DNA of 43,006 nucleotides, taken from Fidelibacterota bacterium (GTDB taxonomy: Bacteria > Fidelibacterota > UBA8477 > JABMPR01). The translations under genes and the position numbers were made by a program. The stretch lies in NCBI GenBank assembly GCA_024278595.1, contig JAJRSW010000056.1, forward strand, positions 1 through 43,006. Direction: 5' to 3'. Under the pieces are notes generated by a model. The model worked only from the letters and a program-made list of their open reading frames with translations. It was not told the DNA's origin and made no database searches. Below, one piece after another: positions 6,762-15,334 of this stretch (position 1 is its first letter; every line of letters starts with the position of its first letter).

Positions 6762-8147
6762 TCAGTTCTGAATGCCCAATTTTTTTAATTTCAAATGCAG
6801 ATGTTGACGACTTAGCCCGGCTGATTGGGCCGCCCGGCTAATATTCAAATCCGCCTGTTGAAGTAAGGCCTGGAAATAGATCTTTTCAAATTCTTCCTTG
6901 GCATCCGCATAACTCTCAATCTGTTGTTCATGCTGAAAGGTCATGGAACTGTTGCCATGGAGCAGGTGGCTTGGTAGATCCGAGACCGAGATAGAGTCAT
7001 CCTTGCACATGATCATCGCATTTTCCAACACGTTCACCAGCTCTCGAATATTCCCCGGCCAATTATAGGTATTAAAAACCTGAAAGGCCTTGGGTGCGAT
7101 CCGGTTTACAGTTTTACCCATGGCATCAGATAGCCGTTTTAAATGATATTCAATGATCACAGGCAAGTCTTCCCGGCGATCTCGCAGCGGCGGTATCTCA
7201 ATGTGAAATACATTGAGCCTGAAATATAGATCCTCTCTAAAGCGCCCAACTTTAACTAACTCTTCAATATTCTGATTCGTAGCAGCGACAACGCGGAGCT
7301 TTAAAGGTATCTCAACAGTTCCACCAACCCGGCGAATCGCGCTGGTCTCTAAAACGCGCAGCAACTGGATCTGAAATTCAGGCGTGGTTTCAGTGATTTC
7401 ATCTAAAAAGATGGTCCCGTTATGTGATTCCTCAAAAACACCACTGCGACGCTCAGTAGCCCCGGTGAAGGAGCCCTTTTCATGACCGAATAGCGTACTT
7501 TCCAGAAGGGTTCCTGGAATACTTCCACAATTAATGGGGATAAACGAGCCCTTGGCATTGCGACTCTGGGAATGGACCAGACGAGCGGCAACTTCCTTAC
7601 CAGTCCCGGATTCACCGGTGAGCAGGACCGTGGTGTTATAATCCGCCACCGTTCTGATCTTTTCCAGAATCCGCTGCATGACGGCTGAGTGAGCCTCGAT
7701 ATCGAGATAATCCGTGTGCCGTTTTAATTCTTTTCTAAGGGCAATATTCTCACTGCGGATCCGTTTCTCTGATAATCCCCTGGTTATCCTGATCTGTAAT
7801 TGATTGAGATCAATAATAGGCTTGGCCAGGTAATCATAGGCGCCGTGCTGAATACATTTTACCACGATGTCCGTATCCTGAATAGCACTGACCATGATCA
7901 CGATCAACTCAGGCCGGGACTGCTTGAACTGCTCCAGCAGCTTTAAGCCACTTATTCTGGGCATATTGATATCCAGGACAGCAACATCAATATCCTCCTG
8001 CTCAAAAATGTCGATCGCCGCTTCCGGAGTCGTAGCAGTAAATATCTGATACCCCAGATCCCCCAGGAAATTTTCAAAAAGATGAGTGATATCCGGCTCA
8101 TCATCAACGATCATGATCCGGGCTAAGGTTTTGGTCTTGGCATTCAT
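6762..8147 (-). CDS. NtrC-family sigma-54-dependent response regulator (PilR-like)
   Basis: A 461-residue protein with three domains. The receiver (about 8-125) has the acidic pair DD (15-16), phospho-acceptor Asp59 in VLDINMP and Lys109. The AAA+ domain has Walker A TGESGTGK (177-184), the sigma-54 contact loop GSFTGA (225-230, a common variant of GAFTGA) and Walker B GTIFLDE (244-250). A Fis-type helix-turn-helix ends the protein (NISRAAQSAGLSRQHL). The ATG at 8145-8147 is preferred over GTG 8159 because AGGTGGG sits 7 nt upstream. The gene lies directly ahead of pilB and pilC, and three sigma-54-like promoters precede pilin genes nearby, so a PilR role is likely. No partner histidine kinase is in the window. 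Confidence 0.92.
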   Translation of the reverse strand: MNAKTKTLARIMIVDDEPDITHLFENFLGDLGYQIFTATTPEAAIDIFEQEDIDVAVLDINMPRISGLKLLEQFKQSRPELIVIMVSAIQDTDIVVKCIQHGAYDYLAKPIIDLNQLQIRITRGLSEKRIRSENIALRKELKRHTDYLDIEAHSAVMQRILEKIRTVADYNTTVLLTGESGTGKEVAARLVHSQSRNAKGSFIPINCGSIPGTLLESTLFGHEKGSFTGATERRSGVFEESHNGTIFLDEITETTPEFQIQLLRVLETSAIRRVGGTVEIPLKLRVVAATNQNIEELVKVGRFREDLYFRLNVFHIEIPPLRDRREDLPVIIEYHLKRLSDAMGKTVNRIAPKAFQVFNTYNWPGNIRELVNVLENAMIMCKDDSISVSDLPSHLLHGNSSMTFQHEQQIESYADAKEEFEKIYFQALLQQADLNISRAAQSAGLSRQHLHLKLKKLGIQN

Positions 8148-8281
8148 AACAATTCCCACCTGCAGATTTTTAAGTCACTTTCAATAATTAGACCCCGTAA
8201 AATATTTTCCGGATTACAATATAGAGAAAATAAACCAATAGTGTAGTATATATGTGACAAATGTAAGATTTAACTTCCTTA

Positions 8282-8297
8282 TGTGAGAATTATCACA
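8282..8297. promoter_or_regulatory. CRP/FNR-type palindrome upstream of the sigma-54 regulator
   Basis: TGTGA-N6-TCACA, extended to ATGTGA-GAATTA-TCACAT, matches the CRP consensus perfectly. It lies about 135 bp upstream of the regulator gene and 50 bp downstream of the Rrf2 gene stop. It could also be a weak stem-loop ending the suf transcript, but no T-run follows on the minus strand. Confidence 0.4.
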
Positions 8298-8346
8298 TTT
8301 TCAACCACTGCCAAGTCTAGGTGGACGTGTGAAAAGGGGTTGTGAA

Positions 8347-8826
8347 TTATTTATTCACCGGTTTAGAAAGTAAGGGATTTGCTGTTAAACAGGTTTCCCA
8401 CCATCCCAGGCCCGTGGGATCCATTAGTTGTTTCAGGGTGGTTTGACTTAAAACATGATCAAGCACAGATTGAATGGCACACCAGAACGAGCGGACCGTA
8501 CAATGGTCAAAATGAGCACAGACAGAGCTGGCTCCCGCATAGTGATCACAAAAACCTTCTCCAAATAATTTGCCGCCCAAAACTTCGAATACATCACTGA
8601 GAACGATATCCTCTGCCGGCCTGGCCAATCTATAGCCACCATCCTTCCCTCGACTGCTTTCAACAAAGCCGTTGAGGCGCAGGATCCGTACCAGTTTTGC
8701 AGTGTTTGAAGGTGTTATTTGCTCGGCTTGACTGATAACCGAAATACTACTGCCGCCATTTTCAGTCGTCCGACCAATGTGGAGCAGACAGCGGATGCCG
8801 TATTCTTCCTGAGCGCTTAACTTCAT
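8347..8826 (-). CDS. Rrf2-family Fe-S-sensing transcription regulator
   Basis: A 159-residue protein with the Rrf2 winged helix: MKLSAQEEYGIRCLLHIGR, then the recognition helix region TPSNTAKLVRILRLNGFVES and the wing GKDGGYRLARP. Three cysteines (93, 103, 109; C-x9-C-x5-C) sit where IscR and related proteins bind a [2Fe-2S] cluster; the first gap is longer than the IscR C-x5-C-x5-C. It is the last gene of the suf cluster, so it probably senses Fe-S status and controls that operon. It starts at an ATG with CAAGG immediately upstream, which is unusually close. Symbols iscR or sufR are possible but not assigned. Confidence 0.88.
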   Translation of the reverse strand: MKLSAQEEYGIRCLLHIGRTTENGGSSISVISQAEQITPSNTAKLVRILRLNGFVESSRGKDGGYRLARPAEDIVLSDVFEVLGGKLFGEGFCDHYAGASSVCAHFDHCTVRSFWCAIQSVLDHVLSQTTLKQLMDPTGLGWWETCLTANPLLSKPVNK

Positions 8827-8948
8827 CCTTGAGCCAATACGGATCTGAAGATCTTCGGTTTACCCATACGAGATGCAGCTACTTTTTGCTTGGTTCGCGC
8901 CATTCAATACTCGGCTCTTTCCCATCATCAATTCTTCAAAATTAAATT

Positions 8949-9284
8949 CTATAGCAGCCCAAGCTGCAAGAGTCCAGCTTCCGTGATCATATCTTTGTGC
9001 CACTGGGGCTCCCAGACCACTTCCACATCTGCGAATTCTAATTCTTCAACATCCTGCAGGATCTGCTGCTTGACGGATATGGGCAGAGAACCTGCTACCG
9101 GACAGTTCGGTGCGGTTAAGGTCATTTTGACATAGGCCTCCAGCTCTTCAGTGACCGTCACATCGTAAATCAATCCCAGGTCGTAGATATTTACCGGAAT
9201 TTCTGGATCGTAGATGGTTTTGATAGTGTCGATGATCTTATCTTTTATTGCATTAAGATCGATCTCAGGGATATTGTCGTTCAT
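8949..9284 (-). CDS. sufT: SufT / MIP18-family Fe-S assembly factor
   Basis: A 111-residue protein of the DUF59 (MIP18) family. It carries the signature DPEIPVNIYDLGLIY (about 31-45) and the conserved Cys segment LTAPNCPVAG. In bacteria SufT helps mature or deliver Fe-S clusters, and it is commonly found inside suf operons. The length fits the single-domain form. It sits 138 nt downstream of sufU, with an inverted repeat between them, and 122 nt upstream of the Rrf2 gene on the same strand. Confidence 0.9.
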   Translation of the reverse strand: MNDNIPEIDLNAIKDKIIDTIKTIYDPEIPVNIYDLGLIYDVTVTEELEAYVKMTLTAPNCPVAGSLPISVKQQILQDVEELEFADVEVVWEPQWHKDMITEAGLLQLGLL

Positions 9285-9353
9285 GTATTATTTCCAGTTT
9301 TCAATAAATGGCACCTTCGGATTGCCTGGATTACCCAGATGCGTTAATAATAA

Positions 9354-9412
9354 TGAATGAACAGGGTTCCTGGTGCCTGCCAGGATCTGCCTATTTTGCG
9401 TCTGTTCGTTCA
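9354..9412. repeat. Nested inverted repeat between sufU and sufT
   Basis: Outer arms TGAATGAACAG (9354-9364) and CTGTTCGTTCA (9402-9412) pair over 10 of 11 bases. An inner hairpin CCTGG-N6-CCAGG (9369-9384) lies between them. No T-run follows, so it is not a classic terminator. It may set mRNA processing or stability within the operon. Confidence 0.5.
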
Positions 9413-9422
9413 TCCCGTTTTC

Positions 9423-9878
9423 TCAATCTTCGGTCTGGGCCGTTTTAGCAGTACTCTCAAGCGCATTCATCAGCGTATGCCAGGCGAGACTGGCGCATTT
9501 GACCCGAACCGGAAATTCTTGAACACCGGCAAAAACCGCCAACTTACCAAGTCCTTCCAGATCTTCAGCAGTGAGTTCCTGCCCAGTGACCAGATCGTGA
9601 AAATGGTCAAAATATCTGCGGGTTTCAGCCACAGACTTGCCTTTAAGGAATTGGGTCATCAAACTGGCTGATGAAGTAGAAATGGCACAGCCACTGCCGA
9701 TAAAGGCGATATCTTTGATCATCCCGTCTTTGACCTCCAGAAACAGCTCTAACTTATCACCGCACAGGGGATTGTGTCCGTTAGCGTGATGGGAATGGAG
9801 TTCCAGCTTTCTAAAATTTCTCGGATTTCTATTGTGGTCCAGGATCACTTCCTGATACAATTCTCGTAATTCAGACAT
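9423..9878 (-). CDS. sufU: SufU-type Fe-S scaffold / sulfur acceptor
   Basis: A 151-residue IscU/SufU-family protein. The three conserved cysteines are Cys39 (NPLCGD, with Asp41), Cys64 (GSGCAIS) and Cys128 (VKCASLAWHT). The wide gap between Cys64 and Cys128 includes the extra segment typical of SufU as opposed to IscU. SufU takes persulfide sulfur from SufS, usually through a zinc site formed by these residues. The ATG overlaps the sufS stop by one base (TGATG), indicating translational coupling. Confidence 0.93.
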   Translation of the reverse strand: MSELRELYQEVILDHNRNPRNFRKLELHSHHANGHNPLCGDKLELFLEVKDGMIKDIAFIGSGCAISTSSASLMTQFLKGKSVAETRRYFDHFHDLVTGQELTAEDLEGLGKLAVFAGVQEFPVRVKCASLAWHTLMNALESTAKTAQTED

Positions 9879-11095
9879 CAGCCCATGAGTTCCTTTACCT
9901 TTTTAATCGCTCCAGTGATGGCATCTACTTCGGCTTTGGTATTGTAAAAACAAAGTGACACTCTGGTAGTGGCAGGAATATTATAACAATCCATGACCGG
10001 CTGAGTACAGTGGTGGCCAGTGCGAACTGCCACTCCTTCCATATCCAGGATGGTCCCGATGTCGTGTGGATGAATACCCTCAATCACAAATGAGATAACA
10101 CTGCCCTTACAGGCCGCTGTTCCAATAATCCGCAAACCCTGGATGGCTTCAAATTGTACAGTCGCGTATTTCAACAGCTTCTGTTCGTATTTATCGATGT
10201 TGGCGACTCCCAGCTCGGAGACATAATCCAGAGCGGTGGCCAGACCAATAGCCCCTTCAATATTCGGAGTACCAGCCTCGAACTTATAGGGAACCTCATT
10301 GAATTCGGTCTTCTCAAAACTTACATCCAGGATCATGTCACCACCACCCTGATAGGGTCGCATACCCTCCAGTACTTTTTTCTTGGCATACAGAACCCCG
10401 ATCCCGGTGGGACCGTAGATCTTATGCCCCGAAAAGACAAAGAATTCACAAGCTAGTGCCTGGACATCAATGGGTATATGGGCAATGGATTGGGCACCAT
10501 CAAGGAGCACCGGGATATTCATGGCATGCGCCTGTCGGATCATGCTGGAAACATCGTTGATCGTCCCCAGCGAGTTTGACATCTGGGTCACAGCCAGCAG
10601 TTTGACCTTGGGACCCAGCAGTTCTGGCAGGGTTTCAAGATCAAGCTCACCGTTTTCCAGCAGGGGAATTATCTTCAGGCTGGCTCTTTTTCGCTCAGCC
10701 AGCATCTGCCAGGGGATAATATTGGAGTGATGCTCCATTTCCGAGATCAGGATCTCATCACCCTGCTCAAGCAAGGGATCGAGGTAGGAGCTTGCTACCA
10801 GATTGATGGCCTCGGTTGCCCCACGCACAAAAACGATCTCCTGGGAACTCTCAGCATTAATAAATTTCTGGACCGTTTCCCGGGCATTCTCATACAGCGC
10901 CGTTGATCGTTGACTTAGTTGATGAACCCCCCGGTGAATATTTGCGTAATTTTTGGTGTAAAGGTCACTGATCACATCGATGACCTGCTGAGGTTTTTGG
11001 GTTGAAGCCGCGTTATCAGCGTAAACCAATGGCTTTCCATGAATCTCAATACCCAGGATCGGAAAGTCCTTACGAATATTCTGAATGTCAAACAT
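9878..11095 (-). CDS. sufS: Cysteine desulfurase SufS
   Basis: A 405-residue class V PLP enzyme, normal for the family. It removes sulfur from cysteine and passes it on as persulfide for Fe-S assembly. The PLP lysine is Lys225 in FSGHKIYGPTGIG and the catalytic cysteine is Cys363 in RTGHHCTQP, the group II (SufS/CsdA) signature. EHHSNIIPWQ and the Asp/Gln PLP region DGAQSIAH are also present. The start overlaps the end of sufD by 8 nt and the stop overlaps the sufU start. Confidence 0.97.
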   Translation of the reverse strand: MFDIQNIRKDFPILGIEIHGKPLVYADNAASTQKPQQVIDVISDLYTKNYANIHRGVHQLSQRSTALYENARETVQKFINAESSQEIVFVRGATEAINLVASSYLDPLLEQGDEILISEMEHHSNIIPWQMLAERKRASLKIIPLLENGELDLETLPELLGPKVKLLAVTQMSNSLGTINDVSSMIRQAHAMNIPVLLDGAQSIAHIPIDVQALACEFFVFSGHKIYGPTGIGVLYAKKKVLEGMRPYQGGGDMILDVSFEKTEFNEVPYKFEAGTPNIEGAIGLATALDYVSELGVANIDKYEQKLLKYATVQFEAIQGLRIIGTAACKGSVISFVIEGIHPHDIGTILDMEGVAVRTGHHCTQPVMDCYNIPATTRVSLCFYNTKAEVDAITGAIKKVKELMG

Positions 11096-12431
11096 GGCTG
11101 GTTTCGATCTGGTTCAGTCGCTGAGCGATCTCGTTATGGACCTGTGATCTCAGGGTATCGATCTGAATTTCCTGAGTGATCACAGCCGCGAAGGCTCGGG
11201 TCAGCATGAGCGCCGCATCAGGCTTGGAGATACCGCGGGTTTGCAGGTAGAATAAGGCATCCGGATCCAATTCTCCAACCGTGGCTCCATGGGCACATTT
11301 TACATCATCAGCATAGATCTCTAATTGTGGTTTTGTATCCACCCGGGCATCCCGTGAAAGCAGCAGGTTCTTATTGGATTGCCGGGCATCTGTTAACTGG
11401 GCTTGTTCCCGCACCAGCACCATTCCGTTAAAAACACCCCGGGATCGACCGCTCATGATACCGCGAAAATGCTGATCGCTCCGGCAATGAGGCTGGGCAT
11501 GATCCAGATAGGTTCTCACATCCAGGTGTTGCGAATTGTCGCCCAGGTAAATGCCCCGCAATAATGCTTCCCCACCGGGACCACTAAAGTGAACTTCCAT
11601 ATTTGAGCGGGTCAAGCGTGACCCCAACAGGTACTGATGGGATTTGAAGCTGGCTTCCCTGGCAACTTGCACACTGGTATTTGAAATATGATCAGTTGCC
11701 TCAGACTCTAAGCCGATCTTGTAAAGCACCAGCCCGGCACCAGCCTTCAAATGAATGTATTCAGCTGGGAGCGTCACGGTCTGCGTGCCCTTTAATGAGG
11801 CGAACTGCTCTACGATCTGCAGTCGACTATTTTCTTCCAGGCAGACGACATTGATGGGAGTTGAGCAGGAAACACCACTATTTGTTGAACTTAGATATAC
11901 TATCTGGATGGGAATATCGATCTCAATATCCCGGTCAAGCTTGATGAATAGGCCAGCCCGGGATAATCCTCGGGTAATGTGTTGAAAGATATTATCATCA
12001 CTCAATTTAGAAGTCAGGATAGTGGCTTCAGCTCTCTGACGAGACTCTGGGTCAAGCTCTGCCATAAGCTGGATATTTAATCCGGCCGGAAAGTCATCAG
12101 TCAACTTATTTGAGTGTTCACTTGAAAACTGTCCATCAATAAAGACCAGCCGGTAGGCAGTGGTTAGGGAATCTTTAAGTTGTTCCAACAGGTCGGTATC
12201 GATGCTGCTCCCGGTTAGAGGTTCAATGCTCTGCGCAAGCAGCTGTTTCAGTGGGGTATAGCGCCATTCCTCAGCCTTTCGGGTGGGAAATGCTTCGGTC
12301 TCCAGCACCGCTAAGGAGGGTGCTCTGAGACTGGCAGAGAGGGAGAATTGTGACTGCTCCCCAAGCTGGGAATGCTCCCTGAGCCAGGATCTGAAATTAT
12401 TTGCTGTACCAGGCACCATGTTTACTCCCAT
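11088..12431 (-). CDS. sufD: Fe-S assembly protein SufD
   Basis: A 447-residue protein of the SufB/SufD family. The N-terminal part has the EAFPTRKAEEWRYTPLKQLL segment typical of SufD, which positions it by the SufBC2D complex. The C-terminal beta-helix core includes AHGATVGELDPDALFYLQTRGI, which carries the conserved His used with SufB for cluster assembly. It has the usual SufD length. It is translationally linked to sufC (1-nt overlap) and sufS (8-nt overlap). Confidence 0.95.
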   Translation of the reverse strand: MGVNMVPGTANNFRSWLREHSQLGEQSQFSLSASLRAPSLAVLETEAFPTRKAEEWRYTPLKQLLAQSIEPLTGSSIDTDLLEQLKDSLTTAYRLVFIDGQFSSEHSNKLTDDFPAGLNIQLMAELDPESRQRAEATILTSKLSDDNIFQHITRGLSRAGLFIKLDRDIEIDIPIQIVYLSSTNSGVSCSTPINVVCLEENSRLQIVEQFASLKGTQTVTLPAEYIHLKAGAGLVLYKIGLESEATDHISNTSVQVAREASFKSHQYLLGSRLTRSNMEVHFSGPGGEALLRGIYLGDNSQHLDVRTYLDHAQPHCRSDQHFRGIMSGRSRGVFNGMVLVREQAQLTDARQSNKNLLLSRDARVDTKPQLEIYADDVKCAHGATVGELDPDALFYLQTRGISKPDAALMLTRAFAAVITQEIQIDTLRSQVHNEIAQRLNQIETSHV

Positions 12432-13189
12432 CAGGAAGAGGTTTCAGATTTCTCAATTAACCAGTCATAGCCGCGTTCTTCAAGCTCCAGGGCAAGTTCT
12501 TTGGTGCCGGATCTGATGATCCGTCCATTGGACAGGACATGCACAAAATCCGGAACGATATAGTCCAGCAGACGCTGGTAGTGGGTTATGACCACAAAGG
12601 CATTTGATTCAGACCGTAGCTTATTTACACCACCGGCAACAATACGTAGAGCGTCAATATCCAAGCCCGAATCTGTTTCATCCAGAATGGCCAGGGTTGG
12701 ATTCAACACAGCCATCTGTAATATCTCGTTACGTTTTTTCTCCCCGCCGGAAAAACCCTGGTTAACGGGACGTTTGAGCAGATCCTCCTTCATTTCAACC
12801 AGCTTCATCTGCTTTTTGATCAGACCCAGAAAATCTATGGCATCCAATTCCTCCTCACCACGATGTTTGCGGATCTCGTTCAGGGCTTTCTTGAGAAAGG
12901 AGGTATTGTTGACTCCGGGAATCTCGATGGGATATTGAAAAGCCAGGAAGAGACCCTCCCTGGCGCGGATCTCAGGAGCCAGATCCAGCAGATCCAAGCC
13001 CTTATACTGGACTGTTCCTGAAGTGATTGTATAGCCATCCCGACCAGATAAAACGTGGGCCAGAGTACTTTTTCCAGAACCATTTGGCCCCATAATGGCA
13101 TGTATCTCACCTGGTTTTACTTCCAGACTTAAACCATTAAGAATGGGTTTGTCCTCAACTGAGACGTGTAGATCTTTAATTGACAGCAT
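12431..13189 (-). CDS. sufC: Fe-S assembly ATPase SufC
   Basis: A 252-residue ABC-type ATPase, with Walker A GPNGSGKST (34-42), the SufC-specific signature GFSGGEKKRNEILQM and Walker B LAILDETDSGLD, where DETDSGLD replaces the transporter-type DEPTSGLD. It drives rearrangement of the SufB-SufD pair. The start is the ATG at 13189. A 177-nt gap with a REP-like palindrome separates it from sufB, while the genes after it overlap. Confidence 0.97.
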   Translation of the reverse strand: MLSIKDLHVSVEDKPILNGLSLEVKPGEIHAIMGPNGSGKSTLAHVLSGRDGYTITSGTVQYKGLDLLDLAPEIRAREGLFLAFQYPIEIPGVNNTSFLKKALNEIRKHRGEEELDAIDFLGLIKKQMKLVEMKEDLLKRPVNQGFSGGEKKRNEILQMAVLNPTLAILDETDSGLDIDALRIVAGGVNKLRSESNAFVVITHYQRLLDYIVPDFVHVLSNGRIIRSGTKELALELEERGYDWLIEKSETSS

Positions 13190-13302
13190 GTATAAATAAA
13201 TCTCCTAGCAATTCCGTTTTTACCGAAAAGACTTTTGTAAATTGACTACCCTCATGGGCAGGGTTGCTCACGCCGGGCTGGGTCCTCAACGAACCCCCTC
13301 CA

Positions 13303-13331
13303 CCACTTTGTGGCACCTCCCCAAGGGGAGG
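13303..13331. repeat. REP-like double palindrome between sufB and sufC
   Basis: Two hairpins stand side by side: CCAC-TTT-GTGG (13303-13313) and CCTCCCC-AA-GGGGAGG (13316-13331). The surrounding ACCCCCTCC...GGAGGAC resembles the dispersed REP-type elements many bacteria carry between genes. The minus strand reads the low-complexity PPLGEVPQSGGGG typical of such elements, so an open frame here (13176-13370) is not a gene. Confidence 0.65.
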
Positions 13332-13366
13332 ACTTAAGCTAAATATCATAACTGATCTTCGATTTA

Positions 13367-14863
13367 TCACCCAACCGATCCTTCAAGGCTGACGGCCATG
13401 AGCGCCTGAGCTTCCACGGCAAATTCCATGGGTAATTGCTGGAAAACTTCCCGGGCATAACCTGAGACGATCATTCCCACCGCATCCTCAGTGGATATGC
13501 CTCTCTGATTCAGATAAAAAATTTGATCATCACTAACCTTTGAAGTGGTGGCTTCGTGCTCCACCTGAGCTGATGGATTTTCGATCTCAAGATAGGGATA
13601 GGTATGGGCACCACACTGATCCCCAATGAGCAGTGAATCACACTGTGAGTAGTTCCGGGCATTTTCAGCTTTACGGTTCACTTTGACCAGCCCTCGGTAG
13701 GCATTATTGCTTTTTCCGGCCGAGATACCTTTTGAGATGATCAGACTACGGGTGTTCTTCCCCTGATGGATCATTTTGGTCCCCGTATCGGCTTGTTGAT
13801 AATTATTGGTCAGTGCCACCGAGTAGAATTCACCAACCGAATGATCACCTTTCAAGATGCAACTGGGATATTTCCAGGTAATGGCAGAACCAGTTTCAAC
13901 CTGGGTCCAGGAGATCTTGGAATGATGGCCGGCACACAGACCCCGTTTGGTGACAAAATTATAAATGCCTCCCACACCTTCCTTATTCCCGGCGTACCAG
14001 TTCTGAACGGTAGAATACTTGATCTCAGCATCTTCCAGGGCGATCAGTTCAACGATAGCAGCATGCAGCTGGTTCTCATCACGCATGGGAGCAGTACACC
14101 CTTCCAGATAACTGACATAACTACCCTTATCGGCAATGATCAGGGTTCGCTCGAACTGACCGGTTTTTGCAGCATTGATCCGGAAATAACTGGATAGTTC
14201 CATTGGGCAGCGTACGCCAGGGGGGATGTAGACAAAACTACCATCACTGAAGACGGCTGAATTCAATGTGGCATAAAAATTATCAGTATAGGGTACCACC
14301 GTGCCTAAATATTGCTTAACCAGATCCGAATGATCCTGGATGGCTTCGCTCATGGGGCAGAAAATGATGCCTAATTCATTCAGCTTATCTTTAAAGGTGG
14401 TTGCCACCGAAACGCTGTCGATGATGGCGTCCACGGCAACGCCAGCCAATAGCTCGCGCTCCTCCAGCGGAACACCCAGTTTATCAAAGGTTGCCAGGAG
14501 TTCCGGGTCGACCTCATCCAGACTTTTAGGGGCATTTTCATTTTTAGGGGCTGCATAGTAATAGAGGTCATTGAAATCGACTTCAGGATAGTGCAGTTTG
14601 GGCCATTTGGGCTCTTTCATTCCCAGCCAGTACTGGTAGGCTTTGAGACGCCACTCCGTCATGAACTCAGGCTCTTTCTTCTTGGCTGAGATCATCCGGA
14701 TGATATCCTCGTTCAGCCCTAATGGGAAATCCTCCATTTCAAGCTCAGTAACGAAGCCGTATTTATATTCCTGATCCGTTATGTTTTGAATCGTTTTCTG
14801 GTCATCGCTCAGGGCGTTCTCAGGGTCGTTTTTGTGGCTCAATATCTGATCTTTCTCATTCAT
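13367..14863 (-). CDS. sufB: Fe-S assembly scaffold SufB
   Basis: A 498-residue SufB starting [13 protein letters not shown], within the usual 470-500. The landmark segments are [24 protein letters not shown], the core [19 protein letters not shown] followed by SQCDSLLIG, and the C-terminal [20 protein letters not shown]. SufB receives sulfur and holds the nascent cluster in SufBC2D. The frame stays open upstream to 15382, but that extension reads repeat-like low-quality sequence and lies in a control region, so I start at the ATG 14861-14863. It is the first gene of the operon, and a candidate sigma-70 promoter lies just upstream. Confidence 0.96.
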   Translation of the reverse strand: MNEKDQILSHKNDPENALSDDQKTIQNITDQEYKYGFVTELEMEDFPLGLNEDIIRMISAKKKEPEFMTEWRLKAYQYWLGMKEPKWPKLHYPEVDFNDLYYYAAPKNENAPKSLDEVDPELLATFDKLGVPLEERELLAGVAVDAIIDSVSVATTFKDKLNELGIIFCPMSEAIQDHSDLVKQYLGTVVPYTDNFYATLNSAVFSDGSFVYIPPGVRCPMELSSYFRINAAKTGQFERTLIIADKGSYVSYLEGCTAPMRDENQLHAAIVELIALEDAEIKYSTVQNWYAGNKEGVGGIYNFVTKRGLCAGHHSKISWTQVETGSAITWKYPSCILKGDHSVGEFYSVALTNNYQQADTGTKMIHQGKNTRSLIISKGISAGKSNNAYRGLVKVNRKAENARNYSQCDSLLIGDQCGAHTYPYLEIENPSAQVEHEATTSKVSDDQIFYLNQRGISTEDAVGMIVSGYAREVFQQLPMEFAVEAQALMAVSLEGSVG

Positions 14864-14873
14864 GTTCGTATCA

Positions 14874-14901
14874 AGTAAAGCATATAGTACAAAAAAGTCA
14901 A
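14874..14901 (-). promoter_or_regulatory. Candidate sigma-70 promoter of the suf operon
   Basis: On the minus strand TTGACT (14901-14896) and TTTACT (14879-14874) are 16 bp apart. The resulting start site is only a few bases ahead of the sufB ATG, so this is tentative. No clear IscR/SufR-type operator was seen. Confidence 0.3.
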
Positions 14902-14904
14902 GAT

Positions 14905-15334
14905 TAAAAATGACCCTATTTAAGCCGAAGCAATTCCACGCTTCAGGGCTAGGCTGCCTGGTGGGTGATCTTTGTAGCTCAAAAGCTAGGATCGTAGCCT
15001 GGTTTGTTCTTAAGGGCTTGGGCCTGGTCTCCCACGACCGGTCGCTAGGGCTACCGTGTTTTTGGGGGTTTGGGCGTGAATTCCTACGGATAAATCCGGG
15101 GGTTGCTGGGCTGAGCTCGATGGTATTGAGTAAGCTAAGAACCTGTTCGCGACTGTCTTGCGTGCCTTCGTGGGCAGCCCCTGAATTCATGCATGGGCAA
15201 TTTGCCATAACGAACTGACCCAAACCATCGCTGATCTGCTGTTGTTGAATGGTGTGGATACCTTTTCTCTGAATGTATTTCCATATCACCGGGTGCAGAT
15301 TATGTTTTAGGCTTGAAAGGGAGCAATATTTAGA
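14905..15334. other. Non-coding mosaic between sufB and the carbonic-anhydrase-like gene
   Basis: A GC-richer stretch between divergent genes. Short palindromes include CGACCGGTCG near 15045 and GGCAATTTGCC near 15196. The minus-strand frame ([19 protein letters not shown] and similar) is fused to sufB in reading frame but looks like translated repeat, not protein. It probably holds the divergent promoters plus a dispersed repeat; I cannot confirm other copies within the window. Confidence 0.4.

Noticed and set aside
13176..13370. 64-codon minus-strand frame between sufB and sufC
   Set aside because: It reads through the REP-like palindrome and gives Gly/Pro/Ser-rich nonsense.
14862..15218. 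118-codon plus-strand frame upstream of the carbonic-anhydrase-like gene
   Set aside because: It overlaps the repeat-like control region and the sufB start and shows no recognisable protein.
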